Positions 28,914 through 39,019 of a stretch of 64,000 nucleotides of DNA are shown piece by piece. The DNA lies in contig MPUH01000190.1 in assembly GCA_001970955.1 (NCBI GenBank), forward strand, positions 1 to 64,000, in the 5' to 3' direction. Below the pieces are notes generated by a model that made no database searches, was not told the origin of the DNA, and saw only the letters and a program-made list of their open reading frames with translations. The DNA comes from Stentor coeruleus. Its lineage: Eukaryota; Ciliophora; Heterotrichea; Heterotrichida; Stentoridae. The stretch's first letter is position 1, and every line of letters starts with the position of its first letter. The translations under genes were made by a program, and so were the position numbers.

Positions 28914-31464
28914 ATGAGTTATATGCGCAGATTAAGTTTACGACTTCAGGTCGAAAAAAACCCAGATTACGCTGTCTCTGATAATGCTCCTAGTTCAGCA
29001 CTTATTGGTCCGAAAAACGATCTTCCTTCACTAATTATTCGCAGGAGCATCAACAGTAAATCACCAACAGTAACAGATTCTCCTCCTCACGGCCCAGCTG
29101 CTATTCCAGAAAGCATTTCAGTTTTATCAATTCGCAATATCGAAGGAAATCCATTAACAGAAGTAATGTCATTATCACCAACTGAAATTCTCCCAGAGCA
29201 ATGCGCTAAAAGTGAAAATCCAAGCGTAACTTATTTTTTCGAAAGAGCTTTCGCTGCAAGTAAAAATCAAGAACTTCAAACCGCAATTAAAATGTACAGA
29301 AAAGTTCTAGCTTGCGAACATAATCATTTTGAAAGCTGGATAAATATTGGTATTTGCCAAATGAAGCTCTGTTTGCATTCAGAAGCAATAAACAGTTTTG
29401 ACAATGCGATTAAAGCTAATAAACTGAATTTTATTCCTTATTACAATAAAGCTCTAACTTTTATTTGTATTCATGATTATTTTTCAGCTTTGCAATGTAT
29501 GGATTCTGCATTACCACATTTTCCTACTCCTCCTCCTGAACTAATGAAAATCAGAACTTATTCGATATTCAAATCAGGAAAAGTTAGTTCAGCAATTTCT
29601 AATGCAGAAGGTAAAGAAAGCCCAGTTTCTTTAAGACTAGGACAGACAACTGTTTCTCCACCACAAGATATTGTTTGTGAAAGACCTGTTGTAAGTCCTA
29701 GGCGACAAACAGTGCAATTAGATAAAAATAAAGAAGCTAAGGATTTTTATGTTGAAAAACATATTCCATCAATATACACGTATTTTAAAGAGATTAAAGA
29801 TATTGATACAAGAGAAATTAAGACTGCTTTTACGATGCCGAAGAAAATTCAGCCGGATAAATTCTCGCTTTCTGTGTCTCCAACTAAAAGCAAAAAAACC
29901 CAGAAATTCTATGATTGGAAGAAATATCTTCCACAAGATTTTTTCAAACCTAAATATTCACTTCCTTTCAAAATTTCTGATTTAGAAACNGTAATATGCT
30001 AAAATGCCAAATTTTATTTTTATATGCAAAGTTATATAAAAGAAATATCTTCCACAAGATTTTTTCAAACCTAAATATTCACTTCCTTTCAAAATTTCTG
30101 ATTTAGAAACAAAAGAGAAAAGTCTTAAAGATCCTCAGGTTCTAAAAAAGATCAGAGAAAAACTAAGCCAAATGGAGGAAAAACTAATTGAGTACTCAGT
30201 GAGACGGATACAAAAATCTTTTACTGAGCCATTTTGTGTAAATAAATCTCAGTTAACTGAAACCGAAGTCCTCAACACCTTAAATCTTTTTAACATCGAA
30301 ACAAAAAACCCTCAAGAAATCGATAACTTCTTCAAATTACTTGACTTTTTTGCAGAGTTTCCTGAAGATTATCGTTTTAAAATCTACATGATGAGTTCTA
30401 TAATAAAATTTGAACAAAACGAAAATATTTTTACTCAAGGAGACCACGCTGATAATATTTTCCTTCTTCTAAGGGGTAAAATTCTTTCAATTGTAGATTC
30501 AGAAAAAGCTGATACAAACAACACTTCAGAATATGTAAAATATTCAAGAATGATGTCAGAAGATAACAGAAAAGTTATAAAAATCGACTATATGGCTAGT
30601 TGTGTTGCGGAGGAAAAAACTTATACAATAATGATTCCAACAAGATCTTTCCAGTTGTTATTAGCTGAAATTTTAAGAAATGATATTGAAGACCGTGTGT
30701 GTTTTATGATAAATTTACCTTTATTTAAAGGTTTGGATCCAATTTCACTAATTCCTCTGGCATGGAATGTAGAAAAAGTAATATACACTGAAGGTGAAGT
30801 ATTAGTAAAAAAAAATGATCAACCTCGTGGACTTGTTTTGATTTTTTCAGGTTATTGTGGGATTTATACAACAGGGATACGAAATCGTCCAAGAGCAGGA
30901 AGTGAATATGCCAATATTAAAAAAAGAACACCTAAACCTCCTTCGATGTACACTGGGAATATCCCAACTGTAATGACAAGTCCAGTTAAAAGAAAAAATA
31001 GTAAAATTAACACGTATCACATAAATTCATTTAAAGAAAGTTCGAATGATTCGGTAAGTGATACAAATTTCAAAACACCAATTTTTGATAATTTTATGAT
31101 GAAAGACCATGAAAAAATTGAACATGGCCTTTTGCGTTATGGTGACTATTTTGGAGGAAGAGTTCTAATGGATCAGAAATATCTAGATTTAGCTTCTAAA
31201 TTCACTATAATTGCAGAATCGAAATCAGTTGAAGTTCTTATTATTACTAAACAAAGTATGCAGTTACTTCAAGAAAAAATTTCTGCGCATCTTAAAATTG
31301 TATTGCAAAAAACTCATGATGTTGACTGCCCACCTGAGGTTAATTCACAAGAATTAGATACTATGCTGAATGGATGGCAAAAGTATAAAAATGATATGAT
31401 TGAAACTATACAGAGAAAAAAATTCGTTGAGTCGAAAAAAATTGAATTCCCTTACTTGAGATGA
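28914..31464 (+). CDS. TPR plus cyclic-nucleotide-binding-domain protein, broken by an N joint
   Basis: The frame is split by the N at 29990. Discounting the 121-bp extra segment gives one 810-codon frame (28914-29989 with 30111-31464). A disordered N-terminus leads into TPR repeats at about residues 105-215 (FESWINIGICQMKLCLHSEAINSFDNAI). Two cNMP-binding-like beta-barrels follow. The first, about 435-545, contains FTQGDHADNIFLLLRGKI; the second, about 560-790, contains EGEVLVKKNDQPRGLVLIFSG and RYGDYFGGRVLMD, interrupted by a disordered loop. The phosphate-binding cassette arginine is not obvious, so nucleotide binding is doubtful. No kinase or channel is fused. The order TPR then cNBD is unusual; ciliary scaffolds of similar make-up exist. 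It ends in TGA. Confidence 0.82.
29920..30110 (+). repeat. 70-bp duplication around N at 29990
   Basis: Bases 29920-29989 recur as 30041-30110, with 50 unrelated AT-rich bases after the N. Discounting the 121-bp offset rejoins the two halves of the gene in frame. Confidence 0.9.
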
Positions 31465-31658
31465 TAAATAATTTTTCAACAACTAACTAACTTTCAAATT
31501 TTATTACTATTTTATTAATAAAAACTCTAAAACCAGATTAGTTTTATTCACTTCCTTCCAATATCTCTATTCCAACATCCTCCAAAGCATCTCCCAACCT
31601 CCATTTCCTAAAACTTCAACAAAACTTCCAAAAAGCATAATTTTCTATCTAACTAAAT

Positions 31659-32348
31659 TTAATCGTCTGATTTAGGTTCCTTATACTTGAAATTTTCCGC
31701 ATAGGTTTTCTTCCTCAAGAATCTAAACCTAGGTACTTCAACTTCATAAGCAATTCCAAACCTTTCACAATAACTAACAGCATCTTCAATCGATCTATAT
31801 CCTTTGCCAATCCAATATCCAGGACTTCTCGACATATTATATCCATCTAAAGGATTTTTAAATCCACCATCTTCCTCAAACATAATCTGAAAAGGTCCTC
31901 CAGTACAATTTTTCCTTTTCATACTAGCCATACGATGCATATGCGTGTGCATAACATAAGAAATCCTTGCTGTTGGTTTTTTTTTACCATTTGAATTTAA
32001 TGACATATCATGGAAATAATGAGCCCATAAAGCTCCCACATTAGAATTTCTATTTCCTCCGACTTCAAATCCTTTATAACAACCCCATTTCGTACCTTTG
32101 AAAACTAAATTCCCATATTCATCAGTTTCAGTGAATCTATATGGGTTGTTTACACGTAAATGCTGAGCGAAACCAGTTTTCAATTGTGAGAGGTTCCCTT
32201 CACTTGGTGGTGGGACTTGATCAAATATCCTAGGTGCTTCTTTGAACATGGGTGCTAAGAAATCATCATCTGGAATCTTTAGAGGCTTCATACATTGGGC
32301 ACTTATAACGGTGTCAATGACTTTCTGAGCGTGTTTTATCACGGCCAT
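31659..32348 (-). CDS. NDUFS4: Mitochondrial complex I accessory subunit, NDUFS4-like
   Basis: The 229-residue protein matches NDUFS4 (18-kDa, AQDQ) in its C-terminal half. NPLDGYNMSRSPGYWIGKGYRSIEDAVSYCERFGIAYEV corresponds to the family's NPLMGW-x-SS-x-DP, F-x-(S/T)-x-EDA-x-x-(F/Y)-x-E-x-x-G-x-x-Y, and RKKTYAENFKYK to K-x-YA-x-NF-x-x. NDUFS4 helps hold the NADH-binding module of complex I on the mitochondrial inner membrane. The N-terminal 110 residues are an extension relative to animal NDUFS4. The very N-terminus (MAVIKHAQKVIDTVISAQ) is amphipathic and may act as an import signal. Ciliate complex I subunits often carry extensions, so this fits. The gene converges with the TPR-cNBD gene. 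Confidence 0.8.
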   Translation of the reverse strand: MAVIKHAQKVIDTVISAQCMKPLKIPDDDFLAPMFKEAPRIFDQVPPPSEGNLSQLKTGFAQHLRVNNPYRFTETDEYGNLVFKGTKWGCYKGFEVGGNRNSNVGALWAHYFHDMSLNSNGKKKPTARISYVMHTHMHRMASMKRKNCTGGPFQIMFEEDGGFKNPLDGYNMSRSPGYWIGKGYRSIEDAVSYCERFGIAYEVEVPRFRFLRKKTYAENFKYKEPKSDD

Positions 32349-33480
32349 TTATTATAAATCTAGTTATCTAAATTTGTAGTTTAGTATTGAGATTAGGATG
32401 ATTAAATAAAAATTATTGTTTTATAGATAAGTTTGTTAAAAGCTTTTTTATTATTTGGGTTTAAATGCTTTTTCAAGGTATTTAAATGTTGTGCTTTATA
32501 GTGTATATAAATAGGGAAAAATATCGAATTGTTAGAAATATTAGAAGAATGAATTGTTGTAAATGCAGTGGATGTTGGCTTATTAGGAAAAATATAGTAT
32601 TTGTTTTTGTATTAGCATGAGAGATAATGGGTTTTGAGAGTTTTTATTAGAAAATAGTTATTGCTTTTGTTTCAATAAAAAACTATAGCCTAGTTAGTGG
32701 GAATATTTAGAAGGGTTGAAGGATCTGGGTTTAATTTGGGATAATAACAGCAGATTTGTATTTTTGGTTAGAGAAATGGAATAAGCTGAGAAATTTTCTT
32801 ATGGGAATTTGAGATAGCATGATCAAGGGTTTAACAAAATGATTAATATATAGCCAAGATATAATCAATGATGGATGTTATTAATGTATTAGTTGCTTAG
32901 AATATTATTCATTAGTTAAATCTCACCCTATCCTGAAAATATTTTGTCCATTTGGGGGAAAAATGTTCTTCAAATATCTTTATTCTCTTAATTGATATGA
33001 TTGGAAATTAAAAACTCAACAAATAATATCTCATAATTTTCCTCAAATAAATCTTCATGCAGATTGGTGGTGGTTCTATAAAATTTTGTAGAGAAAAACA
33101 TCATTATACTCAATATACAAAACATTTGAGTCATTTGTCAAGCCGATATAATAGATGCTTATATCTTAAGATATAGTTGAATGTTGATCTATTGGTAAAG
33201 TAAGACATAATCAACACATTCTGTGGTCCACATAATATTTTTATATACTAGAAAACCAATTTTCTTTTTTCTTTTTATACCTGTAAAAGCATGATTATTT
33301 CAATTTTTTTAGCTTAGGTTTTTACATGAATAAATTGTATTTTAATATTTGTGATAAAGTATTTGGAATATAAGAATATATATGATAAAGTATAATATTT
33401 ACTTTAGTAATAAACTTTTTTCTTTATTCTTAAATTTATTATATGTCAGATACGATACTTGAAAAGAATTACCATTTATA
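32349..33480. other. Divergent intergenic region
   Basis: G/T-rich on plus to about 32850, then mixed, then AT-rich up to 33480. No coding frame or repeat is supported over these 1.1 kb. Confidence 0.55.
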
Positions 33481-33840
33481 ATGAAAAAGTTCAAAGATGA
33501 AATGCATTCATTTTCTTCTCGCAAGGAAGAGTCCTCTAAATTGCTTTCAAGCTATCCAGATAAAGTGCCTATCATTGTAGAACCTCAGTCATCCGGGAGA
33601 AACGAGTACAGGTTAAATCAGAACAGATTTTTAGTCCCAAAACTTTATACATTCCATGAATTTATATTCCACATACGCCGAAGGTTAACATTGAATAATT
33701 CTGACAGTTTATTCATGACAGTAGCTGAGAATTATTTTCCAGCAATGAACCGAACATTGAGTAGTATTTACAACGAATATCAAGATCCCGATGGATTTCT
33801 CTATATAACCTTTTCATCACAACCAGTTTGGGGTTGCTAA
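33481..33840 (+). CDS. ATG8: Autophagy ubiquitin-like protein ATG8
   Basis: The 119-residue protein has the standard ATG8/GABARAP length and landmarks: RKEESSKLLSSYPDKVPIIVEP, NRFLVPKLYTFHEFIFHIRRRL, the SLFMTV strand and DPDGFLYITFSS. It ends W-G-C. The glycine at position 118 is followed by one residue, so ATG4 cleavage would be needed before conjugation to phosphatidylethanolamine on autophagosomal membranes. The usual residue before that glycine is Phe; Trp here is a conservative change. The N-terminal helices are shortened. A perfect 62-bp tandem duplication begins 16 bp after the stop. Confidence 0.96.
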   Translation: MKKFKDEMHSFSSRKEESSKLLSSYPDKVPIIVEPQSSGRNEYRLNQNRFLVPKLYTFHEFIFHIRRRLTLNNSDSLFMTVAENYFPAMNRTLSSIYNEYQDPDGFLYITFSSQPVWGC

Positions 33841-33855
33841 AATTAACCATTTAAT

Positions 33856-33979
33856 CCTTATCACTATGTACCCTTAGCTTTTATTTAAAACTATTAAATA
33901 ACCCAAATTTCTATAAACCTTATCACTATGTACCCTTAGCTTTTATTTAAAACTATTAAATAACCCAAATTTCTATAAA
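33856..33979 (+). repeat. Perfect 62-bp tandem duplication in the ATG8 3' flank
   Basis: Two identical 62-bp units run from 33856 to 33917 and 33918 to 33979, starting CCTTATCACTATGTACCC. No N separates them, unlike the assembly joints. It may be a very recent real duplication or a collapsed joint without N. Confidence 0.9.
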
Positions 33980-34505
33980 CCTTTATTTTATATGACAAAG
34001 ACATTTTGCTTTTAGTTTCTTATCTTTAATCAATCTTAAAAGTTGTCCTTTTCATGAAATCTAAAAGAAATTACTTTAACGGCCTTTAAATATTTTCTAT
34101 AATTTTTTTATAATACTTTGCCTTATACTACTAACTACTTATAATAATACGCAATTCTCTAAAAGCTATCTTATTATAAATCAATAGATTCTATCGGTAA
34201 TATATTTTTATATAAATACATAGTTTTTCTCTATTGACTAAAAAAAATATACGTAAACCCATTTCTAAATATTCAAATTTGGCATAAAATGATAATATTT
34301 TCCCTATAAAACAAGCTCTGATCTTGATCTTGATATATTCGATATAATAAAATCTTAAACTTGAACATATTTTATATTGCAAAACTAAATTTTTATAATC
34401 AAAACTTATTATTTTATCAATCAAAGTATTATACAAAACGTATATGTAATGTTTTCCATTGTTACAAAAACTCAATTATTCTTATGTAATAAACAGTAAA
34501 GATTT
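33980..34505. other. AT-rich spacer
   Basis: No gene seen. The 94-codon minus frame at 34191-34475 has no domain, has AT-driven composition (Tyr, Ile, Lys) and lies in the 5' flank of the next gene. Confidence 0.5.
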
Positions 34506-37500
34506 ATGCTTAGCTGTGTCTTCTGGAATCAAATTGATGAAATTACTCATACAATAACTTGTGTGCATACTATAGGGCAGAAAATATTCACAGGGTCAGA
34601 AACAGGAGAAATTTGTTTATGGGAAAATCAGCGGCCATTCATGATACTGTCAAGTTCATCTCAAAGTCCATGCTTATACCTATCTTCAGTATCTTCTCCT
34701 AACAAATCCTTACTTTCTTGCAAAGAAATACTCATTTCGATACATAAAGATTTAAAAATTCGCACTTGGGACTCAGAGGATGGAAGATGTCTTAATAGTC
34801 ACAAACTCTCAGATAGCTTTGATCTTAAAAGTCTGAACTCTTCACAAAGTCGTCTATTTATAATCCAATCATCACATTTAGCTATGATTTTTGATGCCTG
34901 GACACTTTCTCCTATAAAAACTTTACATTTCGGAAGCGTGATAAATTCTTCAGCATTTCTCCAAGACAGTAAAATCGTAATTTTAACACAAGAAAGCGAG
35001 CTTATATTCTGGAGTTATACAATGGTTCACGTTCAAGAATTGCCTTATTTCGTTCTGAAATTTCTCACTAGTTATGAAAAAGTGTCTTTTGATGAAGAAT
35101 CAAAGATAATCTGTATTAAAAGAAAAGATTGTTTTGAGTTTAGGAAAATGAGCGACATCAAATTCGATAATTATGAAATCGGGGTTATATACAATAACAA
35201 AGCTAAAGACTGGGGTTTTTATAAAAACTGGTTTTTCATAGTCACAACAGATAATATTATAAAATATAAAATCCAAGATATAATCGATCTTTTAGATTCA
35301 TGTACATGCTTTAAAATAATCAAAGAATTAGAAATTGATTCAACACAATACCCTATTATCACAACTCCAACAAGTAAAATTATCGGTGATAAACTTATTT
35401 CATATAAAAATAGTCATATTGAGTTTTCATATATTGAATCCTTCCCTTTAAACACTGAAAAATGGTATTTCCATATAGACAAAAGTGAAATACCATGTTT
35501 AAACCCTAATGAAACCGTAACTTATAGTTCAATTGTCTTACAAAAATGGCCTTTAATGCTCATAGGCACCTCAACCGGTCGAATACTTTTAAAATCTTTA
35601 TCATCAGATAAACAAACACTTATATACAACTTCCATAATACAAGTATAACTTGTATAAAACTTTGTAAAGATTCAATTGTCTCATGTAATTCTGATGCTG
35701 TACTTTGTATTTATCATCCAGACAGAAGCCGTGGCTTCTGTGATCTTTTAAGCCCAGCTATGCATATTCATAATGTCTCTTGTATTCAAGACACAATTCA
35801 CAATATCAGCGACATATTTTGGAAAAACAGTTGGAAAAATTGGGATGAGACTATATTAGTTCATTGTCAAGATCAATCTATATCTTTAGTATCTTTAGTT
35901 ACAAATTCAGTAATCTGTTCATTTAGCACAAAAATTTCTCATGTAAGTGAAGTATTAGTTCATGTACTTTTAGAATATTTACTTATAAGAAGTCATGAAG
36001 TTGTTTATGTTTTTAATATGATGATGCAATGTTTAGAAAGGGTTGCTGTTGGTGTTTCAGCAAATGAGTTACTTAGAAAACCTATTTTGAAAAAAAGTTG
36101 TACTGAATCTAATAGTCCTGAAGATATGGTATGTGAAGAACATAAGACTATTGAAGTTAATTGGAGATCATGTGCTTATAATAGGAAAATTATATGTTCT
36201 GGAGAATTTAATATACAAGGAACTGCTAATCCGATTATAAGTTTTGGTGATGAGATTGATGATGAACTTAAGGATTTTGTGTTGAGTATACTTACATGCT
36301 GGGATAATGGGTGTAGCTCACATAAGACACTTGTTAAGATTCACCCTGAGATGAGTAAAATAATTTATAAGTCTTATTTTGGTATTAAGGGAGATACTTG
36401 GCAGAGCTATTATTTAATGGCAGGGAAAAAAACGAATGCAATTATTGATACGCTTATTCTGACTAATATTATGAAAATCAGTTCAATTGGATGCTCTTTG
36501 ATTAAACCATCAATTGGGTGCTTGGTTTATAAGTCTTTGGCTGGGAATAGCTTCTTGCTTAGAATTGTCAGAGATTTAACTACTACTATTACAGAATCTC
36601 AGAAAGTTAAGCTCATAGCTGCATGTAAGAATATTATTCATTTAAGAACTCCAACATCTGCTGCCATTAGAAAAGCTATTGGTATCCTTGGATCATTAAA
36701 AAATGTGCATATAGAAAACGAATGGACTAGAAGTAAAAGTTCACTAGCTGAATGTCAAGCAAGCATAATCCTTGCTTATTTTATAACAGATCTCAATAAA
36801 GAAGATAGTCTTTATGTTATAACCTCATTATTATCAATGATAAGATGTGGGAACCCCTTCTATGCAGCTGCTGCATGTAAAGCAATTTCCCACACTTTTT
36901 CTATATGGAAAAATTATATATCCACTAGGATAAAAGGGATTATTAAAGAACTCATATTTTTAAGCAATTCTGAATATCAAAATGTTTATTTTAAAACAAT
37001 AGGCGCTTTGACTGTAAATGAGATGAAATCATATGTATTGATGATAGCAGAAGAAGTCTCAGGTGTCGAAAACCCAACGAAAAAGCTCTGGATGAATAGT
37101 CTTAAATGGATGGTCACATATAAATATGATACACTAGCTTCATTTTTACCTATGATTTTAGAGGTTATATTAAAAACTCTTAACCCACACAGTCCAGCAA
37201 TAAGAAAAGTTTACCTTGACCAAGCAGGCGAGATACTCCAAATGCTTGTCCTTAAGCTTCCAATGGTAGCATTTTCTCAAGCTAAACAAAAAATAGCTGT
37301 AGGAACTACAGATAGCACAATAATGATCTACGACTTAAAAACTGCTGCATTTTGGAAATGCCTTGAAGGTCACGAAGGCCCTGTTTCTGCTGTAGTTTTC
37401 AACAAAACTGGGGATATCCTCGCATCTTATTCCGCTCAAGACTTAAGTGTTAAACTATGGAAAATCGAAATCGGGTTCTTCCAAGGCTTAGTAGGTTTTA

Positions 37501-37655
37501 AAACAATCAAACCATATAATAGTATTCCTTTATCCGATGTTAAAAGAACAGCTTGCAACTACAAAGAATTTATTGAATGTATAAGTTTTCAATGGAAAGA
37601 TCAGATTTTTAAACTTACAAGAGAAGATGCTAGGAGTTATTCTTTTCATATATAG
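34506..37655 (+). CDS. WDR7/Rabconnectin-3-beta-like WD40 protein
   Basis: The 1,049-residue protein has WD40-like blades at the N-terminus (for example IGQKIFTGSETGEICLWE at about residue 27, and DLKIRTWDSEDGRCL), a helical middle (about 620-940) and a final WD pair from about 955: KIAVGTTDSTIMIYDLKT then GHEGPVSAVVFNKTGDILASYSAQDLSVKLWK. The WDR7 C-terminus has the same arrangement (IAVG-x-x-x-G-x-x-x-x-YD-x-x-T, GH-x-GP-x-x-AVSF). WDR7 pairs with DMXL (Rabconnectin-3-alpha) and regulates V-ATPase assembly, like yeast RAVE. It is shorter than animal WDR7 (about 1,490). The intergenic distance to the next, converging gene is only 33 bp. Confidence 0.85.
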   Translation: MLSCVFWNQIDEITHTITCVHTIGQKIFTGSETGEICLWENQRPFMILSSSSQSPCLYLSSVSSPNKSLLSCKEILISIHKDLKIRTWDSEDGRCLNSHKLSDSFDLKSLNSSQSRLFIIQSSHLAMIFDAWTLSPIKTLHFGSVINSSAFLQDSKIVILTQESELIFWSYTMVHVQELPYFVLKFLTSYEKVSFDEESKIICIKRKDCFEFRKMSDIKFDNYEIGVIYNNKAKDWGFYKNWFFIVTTDNIIKYKIQDIIDLLDSCTCFKIIKELEIDSTQYPIITTPTSKIIGDKLISYKNSHIEFSYIESFPLNTEKWYFHIDKSEIPCLNPNETVTYSSIVLQKWPLMLIGTSTGRILLKSLSSDKQTLIYNFHNTSITCIKLCKDSIVSCNSDAVLCIYHPDRSRGFCDLLSPAMHIHNVSCIQDTIHNISDIFWKNSWKNWDETILVHCQDQSISLVSLVTNSVICSFSTKISHVSEVLVHVLLEYLLIRSHEVVYVFNMMMQCLERVAVGVSANELLRKPILKKSCTESNSPEDMVCEEHKTIEVNWRSCAYNRKIICSGEFNIQGTANPIISFGDEIDDELKDFVLSILTCWDNGCSSHKTLVKIHPEMSKIIYKSYFGIKGDTWQSYYLMAGKKTNAIIDTLILTNIMKISSIGCSLIKPSIGCLVYKSLAGNSFLLRIVRDLTTTITESQKVKLIAACKNIIHLRTPTSAAIRKAIGILGSLKNVHIENEWTRSKSSLAECQASIILAYFITDLNKEDSLYVITSLLSMIRCGNPFYAAAACKAISHTFSIWKNYISTRIKGIIKELIFLSNSEYQNVYFKTIGALTVNEMKSYVLMIAEEVSGVENPTKKLWMNSLKWMVTYKYDTLASFLPMILEVILKTLNPHSPAIRKVYLDQAGEILQMLVLKLPMVAFSQAKQKIAVGTTDSTIMIYDLKTAAFWKCLEGHEGPVSAVVFNKTGDILASYSAQDLSVKLWKIEIGFFQGLVGFKTIKPYNSIPLSDVKRTACNYKEFIECISFQWKDQIFKLTREDARSYSFHI

Positions 37656-37688
37656 TCTTTTTACTAGATAAAATTATTATCTAACTAT

Positions 37689-38297
37689 TCACAGTATTAA
37701 ATTCGGTTTCCAAAGCTCATGAGCATCGAATTTAGATTTCGGTTCTTTTCTACCATAGACTTGTAGTTGAGATATAGAAGGAATATACTCACCTTGATTG
37801 AATTTATCAGCGATTTTGCGTTTTTCTTGCTCTTTGATCCAGCTATTGTTTCCTTCAGAAACATAAGGACTGCTTACTTTATTAATTAATCCTTCAAAGT
37901 TGTCTGGTTTAAAACCTATTGTAGAATTTATACTTGGTGTGACGATCTTCTTACCATATATGGCTGAGTCTCCAGTTACAAGATCAACAACTTTTGATAG
38001 GCTTTTTGTTTTTCTCCTAGATTTCATAGGGCTTATTTCTTGGATGTCACTAAAAATGTTTGTTTTTCCTACTATTTTCATAGCTGTGTCTTTGATTTGG
38101 TTCTTGCTGATATTTGGGCTAAAGGAATTCGCATATGAAGTTTTTATGCTGTAGTTTTTTGGAGGACTATTGAATGGTTTATTAACTTGAAGTCCTGGAA
38201 CGTTGTAGTTAGTTTCTTTGATTTCAGGAAAGCTGTATAAAGGACGCATGTAGCTTGGAAGTTCGGATAACCGAGATTTTGATGGTTTAGCACTCAT
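37689..38297 (-). CDS. Hypothetical basic, low-complexity protein
   Basis: A 202-residue protein rich in Ser, Lys, Asn and Pro, with short turn-forming segments such as YNVPGLQVNKPFNSPPKNYS, SPYVSEGNNSW and EYIPSISQLQVYGRKEP. It has no predicted membrane segment, coiled coil or recognised domain. The pattern, extended Pro/Tyr motifs in a basic chain, recalls small microtubule-lumen or cortical proteins of ciliates, but that is only an impression. The G/T-rich plus-strand flank at 38298-38760 fits a promoter for a minus-strand gene, which supports its being real. Confidence 0.65.
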   Translation of the reverse strand: MSAKPSKSRLSELPSYMRPLYSFPEIKETNYNVPGLQVNKPFNSPPKNYSIKTSYANSFSPNISKNQIKDTAMKIVGKTNIFSDIQEISPMKSRRKTKSLSKVVDLVTGDSAIYGKKIVTPSINSTIGFKPDNFEGLINKVSSPYVSEGNNSWIKEQEKRKIADKFNQGEYIPSISQLQVYGRKEPKSKFDAHELWKPNLIL

Positions 38298-39019
38298 TTT
38301 ATTAATGGTTTATTGGGAAAATGGAAAATCATTAGTGTGAATCAAGATATGAGGTTTGGAAATATGATAAGGGTTAATAGTAATTGTTATAGAGAATAGG
38401 TATTGATAGGATAAAGATTTTTTGTGGGAATTAAAAAGAAATAATTGGTAGTTTTATATAAAAATGCATTTTGATTTAGATTTTAAGATAGATTAGCAAT
38501 GCATTATGTTTGAAGATATTTTTTAGAATGTTTTTAGTGAAGGTTTATTATTTGGTAATTATTTAAGTTGATTAAGATTATGCTTTACTTAATAAATCAT
38601 ATCTAATAAGTAACTTTTTTTAGGGTAAATATAAATATGATGATTTTTTATGTAATGATAATGGATTATTTAATGATGATAAAGTTTAAAATAAGATTGT
38701 TATTTGATAGGAGGATCGAAAAGATTTTACCATAATATGAATAAAAAGAAAAAGTAAATTTTATAGCAAAAGGTATTATTTTTATATCAAAGATTGTAAT
38801 ATTTATGAGTTATGCATTAAAATTAACTTATTTAAATCATCACAGGAAACTAGTTGAAGAAAGTTTTTTGATAAAAATGTAATATGATAGATATTTTAGA
38901 TTATGGTATAAGAAAAGAAATACCAGAATGATTAAATTAAAAAACTTGTCTTCTAGTTTAAAATTAAAAACTAATTCTTTTATATAGCATAAATCCTAAT
39001 CATTCGATAAACATAAAAT
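38298..39019. other. Divergent intergenic region
   Basis: G/T-rich on plus to about 38760, then A-rich to 39019. Nothing coding seen. The last 100 bp resemble the DNA before 40699 in places (ATATGATAGA at both starts). Confidence 0.5.

Noticed and set aside
34191-34475. 94-codon minus frame
   Set aside because: Low-complexity Tyr/Ile/Lys composition and no homology; lies in the 5' flank of the WDR7-like gene.
16832-37655. V-ATPase subunit H and a WDR7-like V-ATPase regulator as a functional cluster
   Set aside because: They are 16 kb apart with unrelated genes between; coincidence is as likely.
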